Source of the DNA: Acanthaster planci
Taxonomy: Eukaryota; Echinodermata; Asteroidea; Valvatida; Acanthasteridae
Assembly (NCBI RefSeq): GCF_001949145.1
Contig: NW_019091505.1
Location: 657,888-699,723, forward strand
Reading direction: 5' to 3'
DNA: 41,836 nucleotides
Positions 9,801 to 21,700 of the stretch are shown here, in pieces. How positions within the stretch are numbered: the stretch's first letter is position 1; each line of letters begins with the position of its first letter. The notes beneath the pieces were generated by a model that had not been told where the DNA came from, did no database searches, and worked only from the letters and a program-made list of their open reading frames with translations. Both the position numbers and the translations under genes were made by a program.

Positions 9801-12607
9801 ATTTCAGGTAAAACATAATGGCAAACGTCACATGATGACTATTCTTACGAATTTGCAGTGAAAGACAACATTGAAAATCAAGATCATCGTGTGCATGACA
9901 AATTATTTGCTTCCAGTTTTAGCAACATAGTTGAGTTGTTTTGGAACTGAAAATCTGCAAGTATACACAAATTGTTTGCTGTTGTCAAACCTACCAAGGT
10001 GTTACTGGAATCTTATGATCTTCTGGGCATATTAACCAAAGTTTAGTTTCAAGATAAACTGAATGGAAAAATCTCAAGAATTACATCTTAGATGAAAGCA
10101 CCATCATTGCACAACACAGATCAGAACACTTGAATACTATACTCATAGTTAATCAACTAGAATGCTAAGCAGTTTCATCTACCCATTTCTTACTGGTTCA
10201 CTATTGTAACTTGTTCATGATTTGGAACACACCTTGCACATCACTATCAATTTACTGTACAAAAGCTGGTAACAGCTAAATGATTTGATATCATGTTACA
10301 AGATTTCACAAGTGCCACAAACTGTACCAAATCTTACGAGTAATCAGTAGTTTTACAGCATTCTAAAATAGGTTTTTACATTAGAAGGTTAAACATATTC
10401 CGATTTTCTCGTCGAAGGCTAGTTGATGGAATATTGACATGATTAATGGGGGGCTCACAGGAGAGATTTTGAAAAAAAGTAGCCCTTATGTATCTTACAT
10501 AAACCTTTGTCGTTTGTGTTCTGTTCTTACAAAGTTACTTAGAGGAAGGGGGTGAGCTAAGAAAACTAATAAAAAGGGTGTCACTCAAAGTACGTGAAAA
10601 TCGATTTTCCAAATCCAGCAACTTTGCTGGCGACGAAATTATCCAAATTATTAAAGATTACAAAAAGGAATATCTGATTGAAAAATTAACATTCTGGTAA
10701 GTGGCAGCATGGTGGCCAAGACCAGAATATCGGAGATGTTTTGTCTTTAACCTTGTAGCGCTAATATATATACTGAGTGACAGAACAATCCAATTACATC
10801 AATACATCATTTGACAATGAACAGTAAGAAACTTAGAGTGTCCCAAAAAGAGATTGGCGTAGAGAAACTGCAGCCAGAATTCTCTATTCCTTAGTTCATT
10901 ACCACATCGCAAATCTTCTGAAGGTTAAACTTGACTACTTTTTAGCTTTGTTTTGGTATTTAATCCTTGTTTCTTTGTCGATTGTTTGGTTTTCGTGTGT
11001 ACATTTTTCTCTGTATTTTATTTGATTTATTTTACCTGGCCGATGCAGTAAACATCACAAGAAGGTCACCAATGTTTTGGGGACACCCTTAAAATTCCGA
11101 GTGGTTACACTTCATTACAAGACTGGGAAAGCACGTAGACTTTGTTGAAAAATGGGATTCCCTGAGTGTCATAAAAACCTTGAATATGACATGACCTTGA
11201 CTAGATAATGCTTTGTCCTACGATACTCATATTGATGTAAAAATGAACATGTATGTACATGTAGTCTGGCAGATTGTGAAAACATGCCACGCTTCTGTGA
11301 TACAAGCAAGGTCACTTAGCTTCATATTTCTTTGTACTGTCGGCCTTCATTACCAAATTACTCTCTGTTGAATTGCCCAGGTGAAGCTACAACACTCCCT
11401 TCAAATTTGTTAGTGCACACTTTTTCAGAAACTTGTTAGAAATACCAAGATAGTGTGAAAGTTTTTAAAATTCTGTAACTTCATATAAAATTTCGAATCG
11501 AATATTCAAGAATTCTTGGTCTGTCAAAATAACTGGAGTGTTTCCTCATCAAAGAGATGCTTGTAATTGATTGTTGCAGATGTTTCGATTGAATGTAATT
11601 GAGACTTATTGAAGCGTGGTAGGCTTTCATAGTATGACAGTCATATGCACCGTAGGAGAAACCAGTGAGGTGTGTCATATAGTGTATCACTCAGATTCAC
11701 ACAGGAAATTGACTTTGAAGACCCAAGTCAAACCCCATTGATGCAATGCTACCCGATACGGATACACTTCAAAAGGACACTTCAACGTATTAATAAAAGC
11801 TTAGTTTGTCTCAGCACAGTTGAACATACACCACCATTGATTTAGCTAATATACATATATTTCAATACTTACTCATCATAGTTTTACAATATCCATAGAA
11901 ACTGAAAGCTCGAGTGTTTTTGTTTACATTCACAGCAATTGATTAACTATGTAATCGAAATTATGACACTATCATAATTTCAGCTTCTACATCTAAGCAA
12001 GGAGACCAAATCATGATCGATGTTGGGGGATCTGTATCTACAGTTTATTCTAATTGTCCTACTTGAACAAGAACAATCCAGTTTACACGTATTTTTACAA
12101 ACGTTCTTTTTTAATAGAGGTAAAGGCTGCCAGTCCATTAAGGCTGTCCTCCTACAGACATGGCATGTCGCCTCTTAGCCAGCGTCAGCTACGTGATATT
12201 GAATGAACGACCCTGCATAGCAAGCCTCTTATCACTGAGACATCATCTCGCTTATGATGTAATTCAAGATAATATAAACTGAATTGTAGACGTTAATTCT
12301 GCTTCATCTGAGCGAACATCGCACGTACGGTGTGTAACAAGATTTTCTGTAACTTGATTTTTAGATAATGGTAGTCTTGAGGACGAAACCTTGCATTATG
12401 AACAGCACTCACAACCTGTAGCTGTATGCTGTAATCAACCGCATCACTACACCACCCACATGTAGTCATCAACGGACTAATTGATGGTTAGCAAGCCCCT
12501 CAAAGATTCCCGTGTTGTAGTTGCCAGGCATCTTGGCCGTGATTTTCTTAATCAGATGATGCAGTTCCCATCCGAACTACGTCAATCTTTGGTCTCCTGG
12601 CCTCGCT
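6806..12607. other. intergenic DNA between convergent genes
   Basis: A+T-rich sequence between the plus-strand gene ending at 5974 and the minus-strand M6 gene ending at 12608. It must contain 3' UTRs of both. Minus-strand poly(A)-signal candidates (plus TTTATT) are near 12043, 11022 and 9352; a plus-strand AATAAA is near 9525. There is a small hairpin near 7270-7295 (GTGTTTTAC...GTGTAAAACAC). No credible exon was seen, and open frames are short. Confidence 0.5.
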
Positions 12608-12775
12608 TCAGAATCGTGTACTTTCATCATGAATATTCAGAGGTTCTTGCAAAGGGATGTCAGAATCGCCATATGCACGGCGGTAATCATTACCATACTT
12701 ACTACGAGTCGGCTGGTTACCACTCAGCAACTTCTGGTAAGTGTGGTTGGCAGATAGAGCCATCAAGAAGTGAAT
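12608..12775 (-). CDS. M6: M6 exon 7: end of TM4 and C-terminal tail
   Basis: The acceptor CACTGTTTCCCGATACAG is followed by IHFLMALSANHTYQKL, closely matching the conserved segment after TM4 in M6 proteins. The tail continues SKYGNDYRRAYGDSDIPLQE and ends STRF before TGA at 12610-12608. The tail is polar and Tyr-rich (YGNDYRRAYGD) and likely cytoplasmic, with possible phosphorylation or trafficking sites (inference). Confidence 0.92.
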   Translation of the reverse strand: MHFLMALSANHTYQKLLSGNQPTRSKYGNDYRRAYGDSDIPLQEPLNIHDESTRF

Positions 12776-15700
12776 CTGTATCGGGAAACAGTGAAAGGTT
12801 AGAATGTAGATTCAAAGTCAGAGGATAGAAGTTTGAGATGACCTGTAAAACGTTTGAGAAATTATGGTTTTTAGAGTGGACTGGACGAAGCCTGTTGTTT
12901 GAACAAGATTCATTTTTATTTTCAGCTTTAATATTCGTGTATTTATGCAAATGTAGTCCATTAGTCTAATTCTTACCAGAGAAATGACGATCATGATGCA
13001 TGAAGCCATGGCCAGAAAGGATGACAGCCAGATTGATGCATTCTGTAGAAGACAATCATTTATATTTATATTTCATGCAGGTTCTTGGCGAGTTTCAATA
13101 ATTCTTTAAGTTCAGCTGGATAAATGACTCCTTTTGATCAAGTCGGAACTATCATGTCCACATGGAATGCACAAGGCATAATTTATTTCTGATTTGGAAT
13201 TCATTTTGAAGTTCAACCCAAGCTACACGCATGTACACGAACGTTTAGATATTGACCAAGCTGCCTGAATGTGGCTCCAAGTCCAACGTCTGCTTTCAAT
13301 TTGGTCATGGGATGAGAAACTGCACTCGCGAGATTTAATTTCGAACCGCGTCGCTGTAAATCACTTCTATTCGGAGTTGAAAAGTACCCATTCTGCGTGG
13401 CAAGAAAAGCATTGGTTGCATCATCAGTCAGTTCAGTTTACGTTTGTAAAATGCTTTTGAGAAATTAAGGAAAAATTAATCCAGCGTAACAACATTGCGA
13501 TTGCCGTGTAAAACAACAACAAAACTTGAACGCTTAATCCAGCCGCTGATTGAGGCCATATCTTTGTTGGTCATTTTAAAGACAAAATAAATAAGTTTAA
13601 AAAGTGAACACGGATTGAAATGGAGACTGGACGCTACTAATACTTGAACCGCAGGCAAGGGCGTTATCAGCATTCAGTCTCCTGAGCCGGTCTTATTAAA
13701 CGTTAGTTTCAGACCGACCATGTAAGCCTACATACTTATTCCCATTCCCAGAAACAGTTGTAGATTTAGTCAAAAGAAGTCAATATAGGCCTACGACAAA
13801 TTCCCAAGGATTTTGTTCAAAAATTTTACTTTCATTTTCCGGAGCACCCCCACCCATTTGATGATACATTTTTGGTGCAAGTAGCCCAAAAGAATCTCCT
13901 TATATGGACTTGGCGCGCGTGGCGAGCTCTGCGTGCCGCGTTCTGGATGTCGCGTGCATACAGCTTTACTTCTGGCCCTAATTATGCGCTTGCATCTGCG
14001 GATGGGTGCACAACTTCCAGTCGTCATGATACACCCCCTACATGTGTACATTTGTTGCAGAAACACGTAGGAAAGTCACACAAAATTTGTAGTTATCAGT
14101 TGACTGTATGAAATAATTCGGTAACCCAAGTTAGAAGCCATCACAACATGTGACGGTACCACGCTTAGGGGGAAGTGTTTCACGTTCGTTACATGCTTCT
14201 TTGACCAACAGGTTTTGCAGGTACACCTTAAGATGCTTACGTTATTGTCAAGTCTCCGTTGGGCCTGTCTTCATCAATGCATGTGGATTTATTACACATG
14301 TTACATGTAGTGTTATAGCTAATGGAACGACACCGGGTTATTACAGTCATTAAGAAACTCATTTATCGAGCTGGATTGCATTGTCACACTCCAGAAGAGA
14401 TCATGTTACCAATTCTGCAGTCTACTACAGGGTATTTATCAAAATCTATCACAGGAAATGTTTCGTCTGGCAAATCTATGACTTTGGATTATCGTCCGAG
14501 TAAGAAGTGTAAAAGGTAAGTTTCTGTCGATGAATTCATTCTTCATAGTTAAAGAAGGTATTTTTAATTTGTTCTTGCACGTATTTAAAATCTTTATCGG
14601 CACTAAAACATTAGATACAGATGTCATCATGAACGTTGAAAGAATATAGTTTTTGAAATGGAAAATTCAATTTTAGAATTAAAATTGAGTCGATCCAGGT
14701 ATCAGAAGTAAACAGCAAAGCACTAAGTGAAAAATAAATATAAAATGAAACAGTATTTATCATTTTCTATAAGTGTCATTGTGTTAAATTTTCGTTTTGT
14801 CCCCACTTGACCTTACTTGCAGTTGTGCCATTTTAGGGACATTTCGTTGCCTTTCATTCTTAAACTAATGTACTTTTTCAGGAACCCTTGCATTAGAGCT
14901 CTTTCTGCATTTAGATTTGCCATAATGTTAACTGTTTACCCTATTATATTGAACAGAAAACCTTTCAAATGAACAGTGTCTAACAATGTTGCCCTCATTT
15001 GTCAAGAAATCCATAAAAAATTCCCCTCTCTCTCACTTGATGCGTTGCTTATGAGTAGAAAATGATAGCGTCTAATCCCGACAATGAGTGTTCAGCACTA
15101 TAATACAATTGTCGCTTTAATGCCCGATAGTGCCTGCTTCAATATCTTGTTGATTGACAAATTTCATTTATTCACCATGTTAGATTATGTCACCGAAAGG
15201 ATAATACATGTACATCTGAGTATTTATAAGTTTGAATGTTCTTCTTAACCAAATGAATACGGATACATGTAATATTTAATGCCAGCATAGTTTGTCAATT
15301 CCAAGTGCCTTTTTGGTATTTTGCAACTGCTCATGAGGTGATGTGACGTTCAATATAGGCCATAGAGTTCGAGTAGTCTGAAGTCTTGCCTCAAGTCATG
15401 GAATCACGATTAATGTGCGAGGAGCTTTGTTTCAGACTTCCATATGGATTTTAATCAGTCAAGTGCTTCTCATAAATAAGGATGGATCCAGGACCAATTT
15501 TTTTCGGGGGGGGGCTGTGTTAGCCGGCCAAAAATTGAATTTTTTTTCATGCTACCTCATATGACCTTTCTGAGAGGTGAAGCAACTCCAAATCGTGTTT
15601 CGTGTTTCAAACCACTTTTTTCTTTTTGGGGGGCGGGGTGGCCCCGTAGCATCTCCCTGAATTTAGAATCTCTCTGGATCCACCCTCAGTAAGGAACTTT

Positions 15701-18700
15701 TTTTTTTGGTCGTCACCTTTGCACACAAGTTCTCCATTTTTTTCCCGCACACTGGCATCACGTAATCAGTTAGGTTTTGGGTGGCCGTCTTCTCAACATT
15801 CTCAACCAGACCTGCATATACAAAAGGACGACTATTTTGTAAATTTTAGAATGATGACAGGAAAAGGCCTTCAAGCACAGCATAGGAACTTGAAGTCTGA
15901 ACATTGTGAATTTTACGTGTGTCAGTTGCTACATAACTGTAGCTGTCAATGTGACTTTGACCTTTAGCCTATACTGCGCTTGACAGGCAGCTTGTATCTC
16001 AAGCAAGAAAAGGTCAGGTAATTATCATGATGTCGTTGGCTGCTAGCTTTCCCAGCCTTCTGTTTAACAGATAGTATATGCCTAGGGGTATCAGAACCCG
16101 GAGCATACCAGATGAACTGGATCCTGCCGCGATGCAGACAATAAAAGAATCGTATTTGAGAAAGCTAGTTAGATCCTTCAGGAAGGATTTCTTCTTTGGA
16201 AATGATGTTAGACAACTGTGATGCATACATTGGTATTTTGGCTTTTATTATGGCTTCAGAAAATCTGGTTTTATGATCAAAGATTCTGTCCTTTAATTAA
16301 ACAGCAGTTGGCCGAATTCTGTGCATTGTAATTGACCAGAAAATGACTGAATTCTGTGAACTGCGGTGTAATGAGTGTAGAAACTGTGTCAAACGGAAGA
16401 TTAACTCACCATAGTGACCGAGATCAATGCAAGTGGATGATGTCTTACAGTAGGAACGAACCATCAACATGAAAGTAAACGGCATGGCTAGGACTACAGT
16501 CAAAGCAATCCAGACAGCACATAGTACGTAGGTTATCATGATCAGCTAGAATAGAAAAGAACGGAAATTATCAATGATTCATTGGTGTGGTTGGACAGGT
16601 GTACTATGTGTGGTGCCTATGCAACAGGATTCTGAACAACATACATGTGCATTAGACGTTGGGATTAGTTGGATACATGTCAGTATTGATGCGTGTACTA
16701 CAGCAAGACCCAAGACTAAGTGTACCATTTCAGACCTTAGTTGACAGAGCATAGTTGGAGTGAAACGCGTGACCCTGTTCGTGCCTGTAGTACTGCAAAT
16801 ATTTCATTTATACTACCAAATGTAACTAGAATGCGCAGTATACAAAGTATACAACAAATACATCATGAAAAATAAAACTTAAGAAGAACATGAAGATATT
16901 GTAAACATCGTAACTGTTTGGAATCACTGGCACCATGGAGGTAATGAACATTCAATATATAACATTAATCTCTTAAAAATTATGTTTCACCTAATTATCA
17001 TAATGAAAGCGTCCGGGAATATGCGGCTTCTTGTTACGGCAGACTAAACTTGACAAATATTTCCCCTATATAAATATGGCAATAGTGCCGTGTTATCGAC
17101 AGAGCAGTAATAATTTCCAGCACACGATCTTGCCATTTCTGCCTGCAGCACAACATATGACCGTGATCTCTTCAGTTCTGGGCTTACGAGTGCTAGCCGT
17201 TTGTTTGCTTCTTGACTTAATACCGTTGTCATGGCTCACTTATGATCAGTAGGTCTACCCTGCTGGCCATTATTCGAAATTTCCGATACCATCAGAACAA
17301 ACAGCATTGGATATAAACAGTTTTTGACAGCGCAGCTACTTTTGATGAAGACAAAATTCAGGGCAACAAATTTGCGACAATAATCGATCTTCTCGTTACA
17401 GTGAAAATCAAACGTGAAACATTGATAAAGCGATACACGTTCGTATTTTTAAAACACGAGCGGTCGCAATAATTGTATACCATGCTCTTCGACGTTTATA
17501 TGTTTAATATGAAGCCTGTAATGCCCAATCGCACAGTCGCACGGCTTGCGTTTAGAGCTCGCGAATTGGAGACGTAATTGGATTGCAGATCAGTTTATTG
17601 ACAGGAAAGTTCATCTTGCCAAAGGAGTCGCAGCGAGTGCACACTATAGCATGCGATCGAAGTGTAGGAGCTAATTGAAAGAAAACAATTCAATCCAGAA
17701 TGTTAGAAGCTGACAGGCAAGGACAAGGCTGCTGTAGATGGACGTGGGATAGATGAAAAGCATTCAAATGATACACTTGCATGCCTCGTCACCCAGATTC
17801 TTTTTTTAATGTAGTTTTTCCCACGCAAAAAAATTCGTCAGATTGGGAAGATTCATTCAATCGTACGAGAGCGGTGTGGCTAATGCATTTGTTCAAGAGT
17901 TTTGTTTCGAGAATGTATACATTCAAAGTCGCTTTCAGACGTCAAATTTTGCTGCAACCTTATTCAAAGTTTCACCGTTATCTTTAAAGTTTACCGTTAT
18001 CTGTAAATTTTAAATGGGCATTTAAAAAAATAAGAGCCACATAAATTATGCCTGCGAATCGGCCGCAAGCGACTTCGTTCATTCAAAGTTTCTTATCGTC
18101 GGTGAGTTAGGGTTTAGCCGCCTTAACAGTTTATCGTCATTTCTACCTTTATAGAATCCTTTGTATTACTTTCATTTTAAAACCGTTTTTTTATATGTTT
18201 TAGTTACTTCTCTCATATTCTCTTTTCCATAAAGCCTTGTCTGGTCTGAAAATAAAGTATCTTTCCAATTTGCTATTTGTCATTTTGTTTCATTCCGTTA
18301 ACCAGTCTATTTCTCACAGCGTGCCATAACTTAGCATGAATTTTTCAATTGACTTGAGCACAGTGTCACCGAAACATGAATGAGTTCAAGACCAACAGAC
18401 AATCAAGTCCAGGCCATTGGCAGCTTAATCCCGCGGCCCACCCGGTGAGCTTATTCGAAATGTTCCAGTCTCGCGTGCAGGATAAGAGTGTAGCTTCCTC
18501 AGCGGTGGCCCATCCGCGGTGCCTTGCTTCAGTAAGTCCAGTAAAGAAGAGACTACGATAGGTCCATGTGAGGCAGTGGCCTATAGGTGGGCTCCACAAG
18601 AATGTTTGAACTAGGAGCCTACTCAGGAGCCCACTACGAGCTGGTGGCGGTGTTCCTAGGTCTCTCCTCGTCACCTTCGACATTTGTATTCTGACCCAGC

Positions 18701-21700
18701 CGTGAGATGTTTAAGGGCCATACCACAGCACCCTAGTGTAGCACCAACCAACAGAATTTTCCATAGTACGTTCCAAGATCTCCGCTCTATACGGCAGTTT
18801 TGGCTCAACCTTTGTCACAAACAGTGACCTTTTACTTTATCACTGAGCGCCGATGACAACACCACTGTCGTGCTGTAGAGCACTGTCCACGGCTGTCCCG
18901 GGTCTTAAGTTCTTAGTCAATGGAGTTGATCTAAGCTCCAGAGAACTTGTAAACACGCTCAACCCTCAGTTAGGAGTCATTGGGGTTGTATGCGAGCACC
19001 TTGGTCTTCTTAGTGTTGAGCTGGAGACAAAAACAACCTTCAACTTCTTCAAGCGCTCCTTCTCCACTAATAACGATTGGACCGAGCATGCTCAACGGTA
19101 TTTGAGACCAGAGCGATGTCATATGCCCTCCACGAAGTCCAAGTCGGCAATCGTCACAGTAAAGTGTGTGGGATTATGCGAGCGAATTGGAATGTATTGT
19201 ACGCTTCAATCTGTTACTCATCACGTTTTCCTGCTAATGAATTTAAATGGTCGCATAAAGTAAATGACATACATAAACTGATGTTAAGGGTCGTTAAATT
19301 TTACGTAAAAGTGACTGACGCTTGATTGGAATTGGCAACTAATTTTGACGGTCGAATCTTTTAGTACCAAGTTGTAGAATGTGAAATGTCACTTACAATG
19401 TCTGTGCTGCACAAGCCAATGCATCTGGTATGTTCACGTCCACACGTGTTTTGTCCAGATGGGCCAGTCGTGAGGCAAGCAATCACTACCAACAAGATAC
19501 CATACAAGCCCATCACAGCCACAGCAGCGATTAAAACCCAGAATAATGTATCGTTGCTGAAATTTAAAAGAAAATCATCCATGTTAGGTCACTGTGAGAA
19601 GAAAGAAGGGTGCAATGGCGTAACTAAGGGGAAGGGGCACGTGTCCTTTGAACCTCCCCCCTGCTATACAAGCCGGTGGTCATCCCTGGGTACTATCTAG
19701 TTATTTACCCTTTATACACCACTGGAGAAGTCGACCAATAAAAAGGGATATATGTAACAAGAATACGGCCAGTTCGGATTGGAAATGATAGTCATTATAG
19801 TCTAATACAAGGTTACAAAATCGTCGGTATGATTGGCCTGATCATATGCCTAGATTGGGACTTCATTGTGACGTTACAAGGGATTGGATTGGAGTAGTCA
19901 TTTGTTTTTGGTGCTTATTTTATCCAGCCATGTAAATTTTCGACAGAGAAGAGTTCAATTTAACAAAATCAACAAAAATATAACGCTTTAACAACCAAAA
20001 TTATATAAAATTAAAATGCAGCAAAAAGGAACTCTGCATTATTAACGTTGAATTCCCAAGGGGTAAATATGAACTAAAATTTACAATGAGAATTCGTATT
20101 TTGAAGGCTGGATACGCGCACCATTGCAACCATTTCTTTCTATACCCTTCATTAAATATTTTTAAAGAAAATATCACAAATTTATTAATTATTACCGAAT
20201 GTTTAAATGACATGCAATGTCCTTGAATTATATTTTGAAAATGTCATTTTAATTGCTTGGCCCTATCTCAGAAAACTCGCTATGTTTTCGTTTACGAAAG
20301 GGCCTTTTCTGATAATAAATCAATCATAGGCCAGACTTACTTATCGCATATACTTCAAGAATACACATAAAAAACTACCCCACTTGTGAAAAATTCGTAA
20401 ATCAGATTTCCCCTGATCCAATTTAAGACTGGATAATGAAAGGCGCTCGACCTTTATCTAATAAGGCTAGGCCTCAATCTCCTACATCAAGTCAAATAGC
20501 AGTACGGTGCCACCATGCTATATCTTGAAGAACTAAATAGGTTTGGTCAGTAGCCAATAAAATTCCTTTCATTACAATAATTTAAGTAGCTTATAACAAA
20601 CACAATATGGAATCATTTTAGTGGTTCACACACATTCAAGCCTAAAACAGTTTATGTGTATTTGTTCAATTGAAAGACAAATAATAGCAAGTTACCTTTT
20701 TTGCAGGGTTTGACTTTAAAAGGAGCATGCTCCTCAAACCCATGACCAAAAGGATATTTTGCCTGAGTCATTTCCTGATCAGTAAAAAGACAGCAGGGAC
20801 TTGGGTGAGGTTTCATTTCTGGCATAACCTTTAAAAGTCAGACAACTCAGCCTCTGCATTTAGATACTTTGTACTGAACCTTTCACAAATTTGCGTAATT
20901 AACGACATTGTTAACAGATGCAATCAACAAATGTCTTCGTGTTCAGACATCTTAAAAACGTACAAAATGAAACTTACCCTTCAAACAGTACACTGTTGCT
21001 ATTGAAATTTGCGTCGACCGCGAACATCCTCTTAGCAACATCTCGAATATTGAGAATTTGATATGTCAGAAGAGCTAATCCACCAAATAGGAGAAGAAGA
21101 GCAAACAGTGTACCGTAGGGTACACGTTTGAGACAGCGGCATAACGCACAATCACAGCAGCCTCCCTCTGAAAGACAAGAACATTCAATCACAATGACTT
21201 GAATATCCAAGCAGCCCATACTGAAAACGCGTCAAGTTGTTCTGCCATGCACTTCGTATTGATGGACCAAAGAAACTCAAAACAGAACCATAAGTGCTCA
21301 CTGTGATATGAGGAATCGTAACATTTCAGAAACTTTGTTATGGACAAAGTCGATAAGGACAAATTTGCTTTAGTTGATGAACTGTCAAGATTTTTAAATG
21401 ACGTGTTGGAAATGATTTTTGTGGTCGGTGCAGTTATTTGACTTATTTTGGCTCTTTACTCTCTTGATTTTGTTCAAAATATCGCAAGCAATTTTCACAA
21501 AATGGAAAATGTTGCAGTCGTCAATCAACTGAATACGTTTGTCAGCTGGACTCCTGTGATTTTTGCACTACGTTTAAGCTTTTTTTACGTATTGTTTCAA
21601 AATCGGAGACGTTTTCGTTTTATCTTGAATGACCTCATCAGAAAACAAGTTAAAATTAAAATAATTTCATAAACGAGATTTAATCCGCAACTCTTTTCAC

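Noticed and set aside
13390-13470. Good acceptor (CTTTTCTTGCCACGCAG) followed by a long minus-strand open stretch in M6 intron 5
   Set aside because: The phase-0 frame could in principle be a cassette exon, but no clear donor follows and the product is not M6-like.
16014-16226. 70-codon minus-strand frame considered as M6 exon 5
   Set aside because: It has no phase-0 donor at a suitable place and lacks the two loop cysteines; 15811-15717 satisfies phases and cysteines.
18853-19263. 136-codon plus-strand open frame, longest in the window
   Set aside because: It is antisense to a degenerate LINE reverse transcriptase readable on the minus strand, and its own product has no recognisable motif.
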